From positions 24,062,501 through 24,126,500 of the forward strand of contig NC_068561.1 in NCBI RefSeq assembly GCF_022201045.2: DNA of 64,000 nucleotides. Reading direction: 5' to 3'. Within the stretch, counting starts at the first letter, position 1, and the number at the start of each line of letters is the position of its first letter. The notes beneath the pieces were generated by a model. That model was not told where the DNA came from. It searched no databases and saw only the letters and a program-made list of their open reading frames with translations. The DNA comes from Citrus sinensis. Lineage: Eukaryota; Streptophyta; Magnoliopsida; Sapindales; Rutaceae. Of this stretch, positions 36,899-47,760 are shown in pieces. A program made the translations under genes and the position numbers.

Positions 36899-38247
36899 GC
36901 TTCTATATTCTATCTACCTTCACAGTAAGGTTAAAATTGAACACAGAAATGAACTTGTCAAAGCTGCTCACTTCCTTATCATGATAGACTATTTAACCCC
37001 TACAGAACGAGAATGGAAAAATAAATAAGAATATCACAGCAAAGACAAATTTCAACCAGAGACCATGTAAATTGTTTTTTCATACATTCTACAAAATATG
37101 ATTAAAATTTGGTGCATCCTAATTTTTTCAAAAACTAGTCTTAGTAGTCAACTAAGTCCAAGTTAGAGACATGGGCACCAAGAACAATATATGCATAAAA
37201 TGCAGACACCAATCATAACAAAAGCTCAGAATATCTGGCCATATGATTTTATTTCATTAAAACAATGGTTTGACAAAGAAATCATATGCAACAAAGAAAT
37301 CCAATGGAATCAGTAAAGCGCCAAAGCAAGCAGCAGTCCAGCAGATTACAAGCTTTAAATAAATATTCAGCAAAGTGAAACGAAATAGGCAATCCACTTG
37401 CATCAAGCTCGAAAACAACAGCACACAAAAGAAAACATTTTTCGTCATATTCATATCAAATTCCAAATGGGATCCTCTCATTATCAGCTAAATTGATCAA
37501 ACAAACAACCAAAAGCTAAGGAATCAAACAACAGCAACATCATTAACTGAAAACAGTTTAGTCCCAAGCTAAGAAAATGGAGCAAATCAAGTTAATCTCA
37601 ACCCATTAACAAGTGCATGCAAACAAATAAACTTTCCCAAAACAAAAAATGGTATCAGAAATCAATTCTTACCTTAAAAAGATGGGGAAAAAAAATCAAT
37701 TTTGATATTTCAGAGCTTATTTAATCTCGTACTGGTTCCTGGGAATTGATTAACATCGGGGAAACGAATCATTCAAGCACATTTTAATCAATTTGGTTTC
37801 TGTATCTGGCGTGAAGAAGATAAAAGTGGTTCGAACTTTTATGCAAATGAAATGATGTGTTTTTGCGTTTTTTAACGAATTTAATAGGTAAATGAAGTAA
37901 TAACATTAGGATCCCTATTGTTTACATTTTCTCAAATAAGAACATAGTATATCAATTTGTGTCAGATAGGTTACTGTCTCCCAAATCAAATGTCTAAATT
38001 ACCCTTCAGAATCGGAATTATCCGACATACATTTATATTGTGATTGTTGTTAAAATTCAAGATTATAGGACTAGTTTTATCATTACAGTAGGGTTTGGGA
38101 CTTATTCTAATAACAGTATAAACATCTCGTTATTTGAGCAAAAATGAAAATTTTGGGATCTAGATGCCATTTTCCTAAAAGCAACTGATTTAAATATATA
38201 TTTTGATTTGTATGAAATATTTTATACAAAATATATTGCTAAATAAT
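36899..38247. other. 5' leader intron and promoter of the phosphoglycerate mutase gene
   Basis: On the minus strand, CTTTTTAAG followed by GTAAGAA at 37672 is a good splice donor, so most of 36911-37672 is probably a leader intron. Upstream of 37,700 is promoter and AT-rich spacer up to the long-TIR element. No TATA box was identified. Confidence 0.45.
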
Positions 38248-39110
38248 CGGATCAGCCTGCAGTACCACAGTGGCACCATGCCACTTCCTTTTGTCTTTTG
38301 TAGTAAATTATCATATAACCCCTTTCACTCTTTTTTATTTAAACTTTACTTTACAAATATTAAATTAATTTCAACTGCATCCATGTGAACATTACCGAAA
38401 TACCCATGCTGACCAACGGTGACCGGATTTCAACTGACGGCGACGGAAAACTCGAGTTAGACACTTTTGGCCGAGCCGAGTCCAACGGTGGTGGTGGTGA
38501 CCTCTCATGCGTGGTGATGGCGCCGGATCGAGCTCCCAAAGCCGTGAATCCTTCAATGACCGATCAACGGCAAATAGGCTCCCCCCGGTGGCTGTGATTG
38601 GTCGGAAAATATAGAGGGAATCGTGGGGAGCAAAACTCAAGTGATAGCATCACCGAAAATCGGAGAAATCACGGCGAATTGAAGCGGCGGTTCTGCGGCT
38701 TTTTACGGCTTCAATCGGGAGCTTTCCGAACGCTTTTCGGCGACAAGATTGGCATGGAGATGACTGGCATTGCACGATCTTCCGATCGGTACCAACCTTG
38801 GCCGGTGAAGTGGCCGGAAATGGAAATAGCATCCGGGTCAGGTTGTGGGTTCGGCATGGGCATTTCGGTTCACAGAGGGGGTATTGTGATATAAGTGTAA
38901 TATATAATAAGAATTTGTAAATAATAAATAGTATAAGGTACTAACTAAAATGTCTATGTGGATGTAATACATATTAACTTAATATTTGTAAATTAAAATT
39001 TAAATAAAAACAAATAAAAGGGGATTATATGAAAATTTATAATATTGGAGCCATAAAAGACAAAGGATGTGCCACGGTACCACTGTGGTACCGTAGCCTG
39101 ATCCAAATCG
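38248..39110. mobile_element. Mutator-like element with long TIRs and GC-rich interior (possible Pack-MULE)
   Basis: The left end starts GGATCAGCCTGCAGTACCAC; the reverse complement of the right end starts GGATCAGGCTACGGTACCAC. Similarity continues inward for about 140 bp on each side (CATATAACCCCTTT against CATATAATCCCCTTT, then TTTACAAATATTAA in both, then CATCCATGTGAACATT against CATCCACATAGACATT). Such long TIRs are typical of Mutator-like elements. Flanks TGCTAAATAAT and TGCTAAATGAT (39111-39121) are a likely 11-bp target duplication with one mismatch, though a few bases separate the right TIR from it. The interior (about 38400-38880) is strikingly GC-rich with several short frames and no transposase. 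It may be captured genomic sequence, but I could not name a source gene. Confidence 0.65.
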
Positions 39111-39411
39111 TGCTAAATGATGCTATTTATATTTTATACATAATTTAAATTTTCAATTAAAATTGTAATCTCAATGAATAATAAAAAAAGGAAAATGTGT
39201 TAAGGACTTACTGTTACGTGGACTCGAGATTTTGCAACGACTTGTCACTATTACCCGCCATGTGTTCTCGTATATTTTGAACAGCTAGTTAAAGGTAAAA
39301 CATTTTAGCTAGATTTTAAACAAAATCTTAATCAATCAAGCAAACGCCAATTTTGATTCTTTATGCTGAAATCTCGAAGAAGAAACAAAGTGCACAACAC
39401 AACACTTCAAT
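39105..39411 (+). promoter_or_regulatory. Promoter and 5' UTR of the COQ11-like gene
   Basis: About 300 bp separate the long-TIR element from the ATG of the Rossmann protein. AT-rich, with no convincing TATA box. Confidence 0.35.
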
Positions 39412-42400
39412 ATGATGAAGAGGATTCTAATGTCACGTTTGCTCCATTCACAAACCTCCACTGCTAGACTCTTGTAAGTGCTTCTGTTTACTACATTTGT
39501 TAGGTTGTGTGAATTAGCTAAGTTTTCGTGACTCGTTTGTTGTTATGATGAGATTATGTGTTCTTATGTTGTGTCTCTGATGGTCTTGTCATCTGGGTTT
39601 TTATTTATTTCCAATTTTTGTTGGATTTAACTGTTATTTGTTGGAGAAAATGTTCCCTTAGCATGTTTATTTTCTTTGATATGGGTTTTTTTCTCATCTT
39701 TAATGAGATCCTGGACCATTATACGACAAAAGGCTCTCTCTTTTGGAATTTTCAGTATCTGCAATGTGTATCTTTGCCCTAATATGTCATTGTTTCTCGT
39801 ATTGCTGAGACAGTCCAATTCCTGTGTCCAGTAATGGGAGATCATTATCAACTGGTTCAAATAGGGTAGATGATCCCTTAAAGTCTGAGGGCACTGAGAC
39901 TCCAAATGTCAAGCCTCCTTCAAATGAGAAGGTAGTTTTGTTGTACTCATGAAGGGCTTCCTTGAATTCAGTTTCTCCATAGAGTCAGATTCTTCTCCTT
40001 CTGACCTTACATGCATTTTGGTTTAGGTACTTGTTTTAGGTGGAAACGGGTTTGTCGGTTCACATATCTGTAAAGAAGCTCTAGAGCGTGGTCTGACTGT
40101 TTCTAGCTTTAGCAGGTATCATATTGTATTTACTTGTGATCAAATAAACATCACATGGAAAATTCAGTACCTTTTCGTTTTCTTAGTTATCGTATAATTA
40201 TGCTTAGACACTGAACTATTTCTTTCTAGGTCTGGAAGATCATCTCTTAAGGATTCTTGGGCCGAAAGTGTGGTCTGGCATCAAGGTTCACTAAGATTCA
40301 GAATTTCAGATGCATATTTATTGCAAATAGTTGATTAAATGTAATACTGTCTTTCTTTTCGAACTACAGGAGATCTGCTCTCACCTGATTCATTAAAAGA
40401 TTCACTGATTGGAGTGAACTCTGTGGTATGATTAGTTCTGTTACCATAGGTCATTATAAGCCTATAACCACAAAACAAAATCCAGGAGAAAAATGAAGGG
40501 TAGAGATTTTATGAGGTCATTCATACTATCACCGTGGTGCAGATCAGTGCTTCTTTAATTTTTTTGCAAAGCACAATAGGTCAATTGGTAATAGTCCGTA
40601 GTTTGTTTTCAACAGAATATTCCTGTCTCCATCCAATGATTTGGCATGCTTTGATTGGTAGTTAGTTGGAAACTAGAGAATATAAAGGCACAATTCTGAA
40701 GAAGGCATATCAAAGTTGGACAATATCTTTTGGAGGATTGTAGAGTTTCCTATTGTGTTATGAACTTAATTTCTAGTTTGCTTATTGACTGCCATTGGTC
40801 TTCTTTATGTTAGTGCAACAAGATTCTCATATTTTCATAAACATCTGAAAACTCTCTCCCTCTTCTCCTATGTTTAACATGCTGAAATCTTTATGTTGAT
40901 GAACTCTTAATATGTAACTGGATGCTTAGCTTTTTGATTTGGAACTTATAGATCTCATGTGTTGGAGGTTTCGGCTCAAATTCATATATGTACAAAATTA
41001 ATGGGACCGCCAACATAAACGCTGTAAAAGCTGCTAAAGAGCAAGGTACGCCAAAATTCTTTGAGCAACTGCTTTAAGTATCTAAGCATTGCCTTCTATC
41101 ATTCTAGAATAATTTTTTATTTGAAGTTTTGTATTGCAATGTTACCGTGTGCTGAGAGTGACATGAAATACTTCCTTGCAAATCATTGTCTGTAGGTGTA
41201 AAAAGGTTTGTGTTTGTCTCTGCTGCTGACTTTGGTTTGGTAAATTATTTACTACGGGGATATTATGAGGGAAAGGTACTTTCTTGCTCTATGATGTTCA
41301 TCCACAAATTGAATATATGTAAAACACTAAATGTTCTGTGAATTGAAACAATGTAGTTTCTGTCCCTGCTTCTGTGTAACCAATTAAAATTCAAAATTGC
41401 AACTCTTTTTCTTTATCATGGCCGGGCATTTTTAGTTGGTGTTGCACTTTAATTTGTCATTTATCTGCTATGCTTAGAGAATTCTTTTTCCCCTTTAATC
41501 CTTTTTCTGATGATTGTTTCTGTCCATCTACTCTGATGCAGAGAGCCACTGAAAAAGAGTTAATGACAGAACTGCCACATGGAGGTCAGGTCTCATTCCT
41601 TGCTCTGATTCTAGACTTTTGTTTTGCTGCTAGGTGGTTTTTTAAAGTTAAGAACCATGAGTAATTAGAGGTCCTTTTGAATTATTTATTCAATGGCATG
41701 AGTACATCAATGAAATGATTTCTCATGGCTAGAGCAACTTAATGCTAAGAGGGAATACTTTTGTTCATTTTACGTAGGTGTGATCTTGAGGCCTGGCTTT
41801 ATACATGGGACTCGTCAGGTTGGAAGCATCAAGTTACCTCTAAGTGTCATTGGGGCTCCATTAGAGATGGTAAATTTTGGCATCTATATCTTCCCTCAAC
41901 AGATTCTTATCTTTACCCAGCAGTTCACTGAGTTTTGTGTCTCTGTTTCTAGAGAGCAGAGCCTATGGGTGGTAAAAGCACACATGGAAATAGATAGTCA
42001 TTGTTGAAGCCTTCCATCTATTTGCTGTTTCTTAAAACTCACTGATGTTCGCTCATCCATGGACCATTGAAATTATAGAACCAAGGAAATTTCCTAGCTG
42101 TCTGAATGTCTGATCTAGGGAACACAGGATAAAATGTGATGTATCAATAAACAATCCTTTTAAATGTTTTCTCGGTATATCTTTCTTATTCTTTTTGCAA
42201 TGTTGCATATTGTCCATACACTCTGAAAATAGTTCAATCAGAACGACTCTGTTTTGTTGGTAACGACAGATTTCATGCGGGTCTGGCAGAGGGCTATGTT
42301 ATTCAATTTTTATTTCTCCCTTTTCTTCAATTAAATTCATGTTTAATGCAGATGCTGAAACATGCAAAAGTGCTGACGGCAATTCCTCTCGTTGGTCCGC

Positions 42401-42531
42401 TGTTAATACCTCCAGTACGTGTGACTTCAGTGGCAAAGGTTGCTGTGAGTGCTGCAACAGATCCAACATTCCCCCACGGCATCATTGATGTATACAGTAT
42501 ACTACAGCATAGCCAACAAAAGTCAGCATAG
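39412..42531 (+). CDS. Mitochondrial NAD(P)-binding Rossmann protein (atypical SDR, COQ11-like)
   Basis: Ten exons encode 283 residues: 39412-39473, 39832-39931, 40027-40115, 40230-40285, 40370-40425, 40952-41045, 41196-41275, 41542-41584, 41778-41869 and 42352-42531. The head MMKRILMSRLLHSQTSTARL has the Arg/Ser/Leu-rich, acid-free make-up of a mitochondrial presequence. The Rossmann dinucleotide motif is VLVLGGNGFVGSHICKEAL, followed by ISCVGGFGSNSYMYKINGTA and RFVFVSAADFGL, as in atypical short-chain dehydrogenases related to NDUFA9 and yeast Coq11. The classical YxxxK is replaced by YYEGKRATE. Coq11 acts with the coenzyme Q synthesis complex, so a similar role is possible but not shown here. 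Arabidopsis At5g10730 and At5g15910 look like the orthologues from memory; the latter lies beside TBL19. Confidence 0.9.
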
Positions 42532-43160
42532 ACGTATGTTGAGTTCTTCCCTCTCTTGTCATTTAATTTTTTCTCAGTTACATGGGTCATGATGCAGCTA
42601 ATTTTCTTTGAGAGCAAAATTAAATCCTTACAACATGATGTTAGTGCCATTGTCCAGATCTTGTTTCTCTCCCAAATCAAAATAAGTGATTTGTTTGTTG
42701 GTAATTTTTACACCATACAAACTCAATAAAATGCATCAGTTCAATGACAAAATGCAGATCTGTTTGTCACTATTTCTTGCCTTAAACTCTCAGTTCATTA
42801 TTTTAAAACAAGAAAATTACTTGCAATTTAAAAATGATTGCAAAATGATAATTTCCCTCGCACTCCATTCAGAAGGCATCATGAAAAGAACATCAAATAA
42901 ATCTGTGAATAATTCGGTCACTGTTGCAGATAATTATGAAAATTGAATTATCACAATGGGTAGCAGCACTTTCTGTTGAATTGTTTCTCTCTTGCTTATA
43001 TGCCTAGCATTGTGCAGAACTTTTAGAGGCTATTTTTGTCCCCTCTTTAAAATTCTCATAGTTAACAATTGAAGCATCCAACTAATTTTTTTTTTTCTCA
43101 GTTTTAGATTTTTCCACCCTTCTCTCGGTTTCTAAATGCAATCGTCTGTCTTTGTTTTTT

Positions 43161-43191
<31 letters not shown>

Positions 43192-43533
43192 GGGGTGGGG
43201 GGGTGTGGCAACTACCTGTAATGTGTAAAAGATTTAACAGTCTGATTGGGAAATATCATCACTGATCAATCTTATTTAGTGGCAATTGCAAATAAAACTT
43301 ACAAAAACAAGCGAAAGATTGGAGAATTTAGAAGTAGTACTCTATTAATAAAGATCTCTACGTAGAGTTCAAAGTACCATAAAACAAAGAGATAAAGAAC
43401 ACAGCAACAAAATGTGCCTTAAAGTAGGGAAAAATAAACGAAACAAACTGATTCAACATCAAAACCTCGAAATTGATTTGGGAAAACAGAAGCAAAAACA
43501 AAGCAAGTGGAGTGGCAGCTATTAGCTTCAGCT
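42532..43533. other. Convergent 3' region between the COQ11-like gene and KIN copy a
   Basis: Contains the 3' UTR of the Rossmann gene on the left and that of the KIN-like gene on the right. It includes the T16/G25 homopolymer pair at 43155-43203. No gene recognised. Confidence 0.45.
43155..43203. repeat. Homopolymer junction: about 16 T followed by 25 G
   Basis: Sixteen T (43155-43170) are followed directly by twenty-five G (43171-43195), one T and seven more G. Such a G run is very rare in plant DNA and could fold as a G-quadruplex; it is also prone to sequencing and assembly error. Confidence 0.9.
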
Positions 43534-43926
43534 TCATTTGTTGGCTCCAACAGTGCTCTTCACGGCATCAGCAGCACTCTCAGCTTGAGCCTTCACCTGC
43601 TGTCCAGCCTGCAAACATCAATTACCGATATAGAGTTATCATATTCTCATATATTTGTAAATGATATTATTTTTTTAATTGTTTTAGTAACCTGGTTGCA
43701 TGAATCCTGGACAGAGTGGACAGCATTGCTAGCCTTATCCATCATCTGGCTGCCCTTTTCCTGGATGAAAGATACAAGCACATCATCAGCAACAAGTGAA
43801 ATATACAATTGATTCATGTAATGTAACAGCATGTAATTAATTAAACAAGCATAACGTGTCAGTATGACTCACCTGTGCTTGGCCCTTGGTCTGGCCAGCT
43901 TGGAAACTTGTATTCTGGGAGTCCAT
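43534..43926 (-). CDS. KIN1/KIN2-like stress-induced protein, copy a
   Basis: Three small exons, 43926-43873, 43760-43692 and 43608-43534, encode 65 residues: 18, 23 and 24 residues, all phase 0. The protein is hydrophilic and rich in A, Q, K, S and G. Recognisable blocks are SFQAGQTKGQAQ, EKGSQMMDKASNA and AESAADAVKSTVGANK. This is the layout of Arabidopsis KIN1 and KIN2/COR6.6 (about 66 residues), small LEA-like proteins induced by cold, drought and ABA. They are thought to protect cell structures. A second copy lies 3.8 kb upstream on the same strand with the same exon plan. A TATA-like CTATAAAC (-) lies at 44015-44022. I did not see a clear ABRE or DRE core nearby. Confidence 0.9.
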
Positions 43927-44014
43927 CTTCAGTTCTCTTAATTTGACTGAGCAACTAATTAAACTCAAAGGCTAATTAATCGGCTTTGGTGACTAAGGTT
44001 CCAGGATTTGTAAG

Positions 44015-44022
44015 TGTTTATA
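44015..44022 (-). promoter_or_regulatory. TATA box of KIN-like copy a
   Basis: CTATAAAC on the minus strand, about 90 bp upstream of the ATG. Good spacing for a short stress-gene leader. Confidence 0.5.
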
Positions 44023-44843
44023 GTGTGTTAATGGGGCATTTAGGTGATGCCATTTGTTGTAACAAATAGAAGAGGTTGAGAAATTTAGGCTTTGGTCCTT
44101 TAGACTAGGTAATTCTGTTGATGAAATAAAATCTGATTCTTGATTCAAAAAGTTGGTTGACATTTTTGAGACTTGGTAATAAAGGTTTTGTTCCTTGATT
44201 ATAGATATCGAGACATGACCCAATTGATGCCAAACCCTAGTACATTTTTAATCATATCATAATTGAAACATCATGAATAAAGATTATACATATAATATGA
44301 TGCATGAGCATGATTTTAAGCATAACGCTTTTAAGTTATCATGAAGGGTACAAAAAAATAAAAATTCTTGACATACTCAGGATCTTGAATTAACTTAATT
44401 AACAGGATCTGAAAAATTTACAATTGAAATGAATGATGGATGAACAATCATTATTAAATTGTTTACTTTGATTTTTAATATTTATTATTAGATTGTATGA
44501 AATCAATAACTTAAAATTTATGCTAAATTTTAAATAAAAAATTCAACTTGAAATAGTCTCAGGCTAATGATGTATACTCCTCGGACAAAATTTTTGAAAA
44601 GCCTTCTCACTGGTGTTTATTTTTTGATGTCACAATTCATTATGCTTAGGAGTGGACTAACTTACAAATCAATCTTTTAAATCTTCTTGTACCTCCCAAG
44701 ATTTGAATTGAAGTAACTAGTCTTATAAAAGTTTAAAGTAAAACCATTCAGCCAAGCCTCCGGAACAAGAATAGTAATAATAATAATAATTTTGGCCATT
44801 AATAAGCAATGTTGCACTAGCGCAGTAAGAATTAGGATACTAA
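44023..44843. other. Upstream region of KIN copy a
   Basis: AT-rich promoter-side DNA up to the next MITE. Apart from short low-complexity runs such as (AAT)n near 44773-44790, nothing specific was seen. Confidence 0.4.
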
Positions 44844-44844
44844 G

Positions 44845-45255
44845 GCTCCGTTTGGTATAATTTTTCAAGTAAAGTTTATTTAAATAGAGCTTTTAATAGT
44901 AGAGCTTTTACATAAAAAAAAAAAATTAGTTGTTTGGTTGTCAATAAGAGTTTTTATTAAAAATTTATGAAATTATTTTAATAGACAAGTTTTTTTAAGT
45001 TATATTATGAAAAGAATAAAATAATATTGTCAAATAAGTAGAAGATATTTTTGATATTTTAATACTTAAAAAAAACTTTTCAACCTCTACTCTCAAAAGT
45101 TTAAAATTTAAGCTCTTACTAGTAGAGGATAAATAACTTATTTAAACTCTAAAAACTCGATCAAAAAAAAAATCAAACAATAACAAAAATTATGATAAGT
45201 GTTTATATGATTAAATAAGCACTTATAACCATTAAATAAGTCATACCAAACAAGC
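44845..45255. mobile_element. MITE of hAT/Harbinger type, about 410 bp
   Basis: Inverted ends GCTCCGTTTGGTATAA (left) and, as reverse complement, GCTTGTTTGGTATGACTT (right) enclose AT-rich DNA without a frame. The hexamer ACTAAG flanks both sides (44839-44844 and 45256-45261) and may be a target duplication. If only TAA is counted, it would be Harbinger-like, so the superfamily is uncertain. Confidence 0.6.
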
Positions 45256-45854
45256 ACTAAGATTACTCGGAGCTAGAGATTCGAAACTCCATAAATTTTT
45301 TTGAGGGGTGTCTACGGGGTGTTTATTCGACTCATGTTTCTAAAGGAAAAAAATTATCTTCACTTAATTACGATATTCACTTAATTATATACCATAATTA
45401 AAAAAAAAATAAGTTTTTAAATATGTTGCGGGGGCTTGAACAACTACCCTCATAATTATAAAGATAAGGTTCTCACCACTGGAGGCGAAGTGATTGAAAC
45501 TCCATAAAATTTTAATAACGTTTTTCTTTTTTTAAATGGAAATTTTGTTTTGGGATCGATGGTAGGGTAGCTGAAAATTACTGATTGAGAGTTGAAACAT
45601 TTTGTATTGGCTTTCTTTTTCAGGACTGTTGTACGTCATGGAACTTTTGATAATGATGGTGTGTCTAATTGTTTCGAATTCAAATGTCTGCGATGGTACC
45701 CGAAGCCCTTTCTCAACTGTCAACATTTTTTCTTTGACATATCGATTTTTTATTTTTAAATATAGGCGTTTTTAAGTTACATTTATTATAATTTATTTAA
45801 AAATCGGGCTTCATAGTGAAAATAAGTTACAAAACAGTGAGATTAAGTGAATTA

Positions 45855-46127
45855 GGCTGTATTTGAGATTAAGGTTGATTAATTATAACTTAAAAGTTAC
45901 AACATTAAAGTGTTTAGTAAACACTACGTGCTATATCTTGAAAGCTATATTAATATGATTTTTTACTTGTATGATAAAAATCTATTATATCTTTAATAAT
46001 TTTTTCAAAAATATTATTTAAAATTTACATTTACTATATAATTATTAATTTTTATTTTATAATTATAATATTTTTTCCATAACAATAGTATCTTAAAAGT
46101 TACAACACCTCAATTCCAAACAGGACC
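45855..46127. mobile_element. Small MITE, Harbinger-like
   Basis: Left end GGCTGTATTTGAGATTAAGG pairs with the reverse complement of the right end, GGTCCTGTTTGGAATTGAGG. Inner segments also pair (AACTTAAAAGTTACAACA against TGTTGTAACTTTTAAG). TTA adjoins both ends, as expected for Tourist/Harbinger elements. No coding frame. Confidence 0.55.
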
Positions 46128-46649
46128 TTAATAAGTGAACTAACTTTGATTAATACAATAACGAGCACCTGTTAACCCAACTAGCTCATATAAGATACGT
46201 TCAACCTTTGCTACTTACTATTACTTAAATTCCAGTGTTCAAGTGCACAAAGCACATCAAACTACACTTGGGATCAGGCATAATTGAATGGAATTAAAAT
46301 TTTTTGTTTACATAGACAATCTAATAATATTTTTTTTTAATATAATGATATATTACAATTAAAACTCAATTAATATTTACAATCAAAAATATATATCTGG
46401 ACTCTTCTTAATAATTCTATTATAGTACAACTTAAAGTTCGACCTGAAGAAATATATAATCTAACCCAAATGATGGAAAAACAAGTAAATTCTTATTTAT
46501 TAAAAGGTTGGGATTCAAACCTTTGAATGCATGGATTGACCAATGGACTAATAATGAATTAAGAATAAGAAGAGATCACAATTTCTACTCAAGGCACGTT
46601 ATAATTAAGTTCACAAGACCATTTCAATAAAGTTAACGGAGTTAAGAGC

Positions 46650-46895
46650 TTATAAGAATGGGTGGAATTTTAAGATGGCAGCGGCCCCCACCTGCGGAGG
46701 CTGGCGCCGTCCTTGCGGCTGGGGTCAACGGTCAACCATACGCTGTATCACTATCAGTGCGTGGATTGCTGCAACCAATACTTTTGGTGGTCCAAGGCCT
46801 TGCATTAAAGTCCGTTGCTGCCGAAACTACGACAAATTTTAAAGAATTGATTGCGAAATCGCAATTAAACATCAATGAAGGAACGCCGCTGTAGA
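46650..46895 (+). other. GC-rich island with a 78-codon frame, origin unknown
   Basis: In the middle of AT-rich DNA, about 46670-46830 is GC-rich (CCCACCTGCGGAGGCTGGCG). A frame of 78 codons (46658-46894) opens MGGILRWQRPPPAEAGAVLA and has no recognised domain. The composition differs sharply from both sides, suggesting inserted or degraded foreign sequence. I do not call a gene. Confidence 0.35.
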
Positions 46896-46899
46896 AGAA

Positions 46900-47376
46900 A
46901 AGCATAAATTAAAATTTAAAAGTTTTTATTTATTTTTTCCAGATTCATTTATCTTTTTAGTGTTGTTATTATTACTCAACGTTTTACAAGAACTAATTAA
47001 AATTATTCGGAACTAATTAAAATTATTTGGATCAAACGTTTTCTCTGGGATTTAACGATATCTTTTTGGGGATTTATCCAAAAAAAAAAAAAAAATTCGA
47101 ATTTAGCTATTACAAATATTGAACTACTAATTAATTATTCGGGAAAAGAAAGGTCCATCTATTCTTATAAGAAAATTCAAAATAACATATTGACTGCAAA
47201 GAAAGAATGAAAAATAACCACAAAATTAATCAGCTCTTCACAAGCCCTGAAAACTTAAAGAAAAAAAAAATTTACAAATCCAAATTCAAATTGAAAACCA
47301 ATTAAGATAAAAAATTATTTTTGAGAAGAGCTAGCATGCATGCCGGTGGCTGTGGATTTATTGGGTAGCATGTGCT
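46900..47376. other. 3' side of KIN copy b
   Basis: AT-rich sequence holding the KIN copy b 3' UTR near 47,330-47,376. A short direct duplication, GGAACTAATTAAAATTATT-like, occurs at about 46990-47030. No gene. Confidence 0.4.
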
Positions 47377-47760
47377 TCACTTGTTCATTCCAACAGTGTT
47401 CTTCACAGAATCAGCAGCTCCTTGAGCCTTGGCCTTCATTTGGTTCCCAGCCTGCGTCAAAATTATATACATTGATCACAATTTCATTATTAATTATATT
47501 AACTGATCAATTGAATTAGCAGTAATTATAATTCACCTCTTGGACTGAATCCTTTGCAGATTGTGCAGCATTGCTGACCTTGTCCATCATCTGGTTGCCC
47601 TTTTCCTGAAAAAAAGATTAAAAAAAAAAAACGGGGTGTGCCTACGTATCAACCATTCTGCCCAATCAACGAAAATTGAATTTCATTCTTAGGCTAAACT
47701 CACCTGAGCCTGCCCCTTAGCTTGGCCAGCTTGGTAGCTTGTGTTCTCAGATGAATTCAT
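47377..47760 (-). CDS. KIN1/KIN2-like stress-induced protein, copy b
   Basis: Three exons, 47760-47704, 47605-47537 and 47451-47377, encode 66 residues (19, 23 and 24), all phase 0, exactly paralleling copy a. The protein reads SYQAGQAKGQAQ, EKGNQMMDKVSNAAQSAKDS and KAQGAADSVKNTVGMNK. It has no cysteine, no hydrophobic stretch, and the A/K/Q/G-rich composition of LEA-like KIN/COR6.6 proteins, which accumulate in cold, dehydration or ABA. Copies a and b differ at scattered positions but keep exon borders, so the duplication is not very recent. A TATA-like CGCTATAAA (-) lies near 47879-47887, and a CACGT half-site near 48117 could take part in ABA response. The latter is only suggestive. Confidence 0.9.

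Noticed and set aside
38385-38894. Short frames in the GC-rich core of the long-TIR element as genes
   Set aside because: Several short frames on both strands with no family match; better treated as cargo or filler of the transposon.
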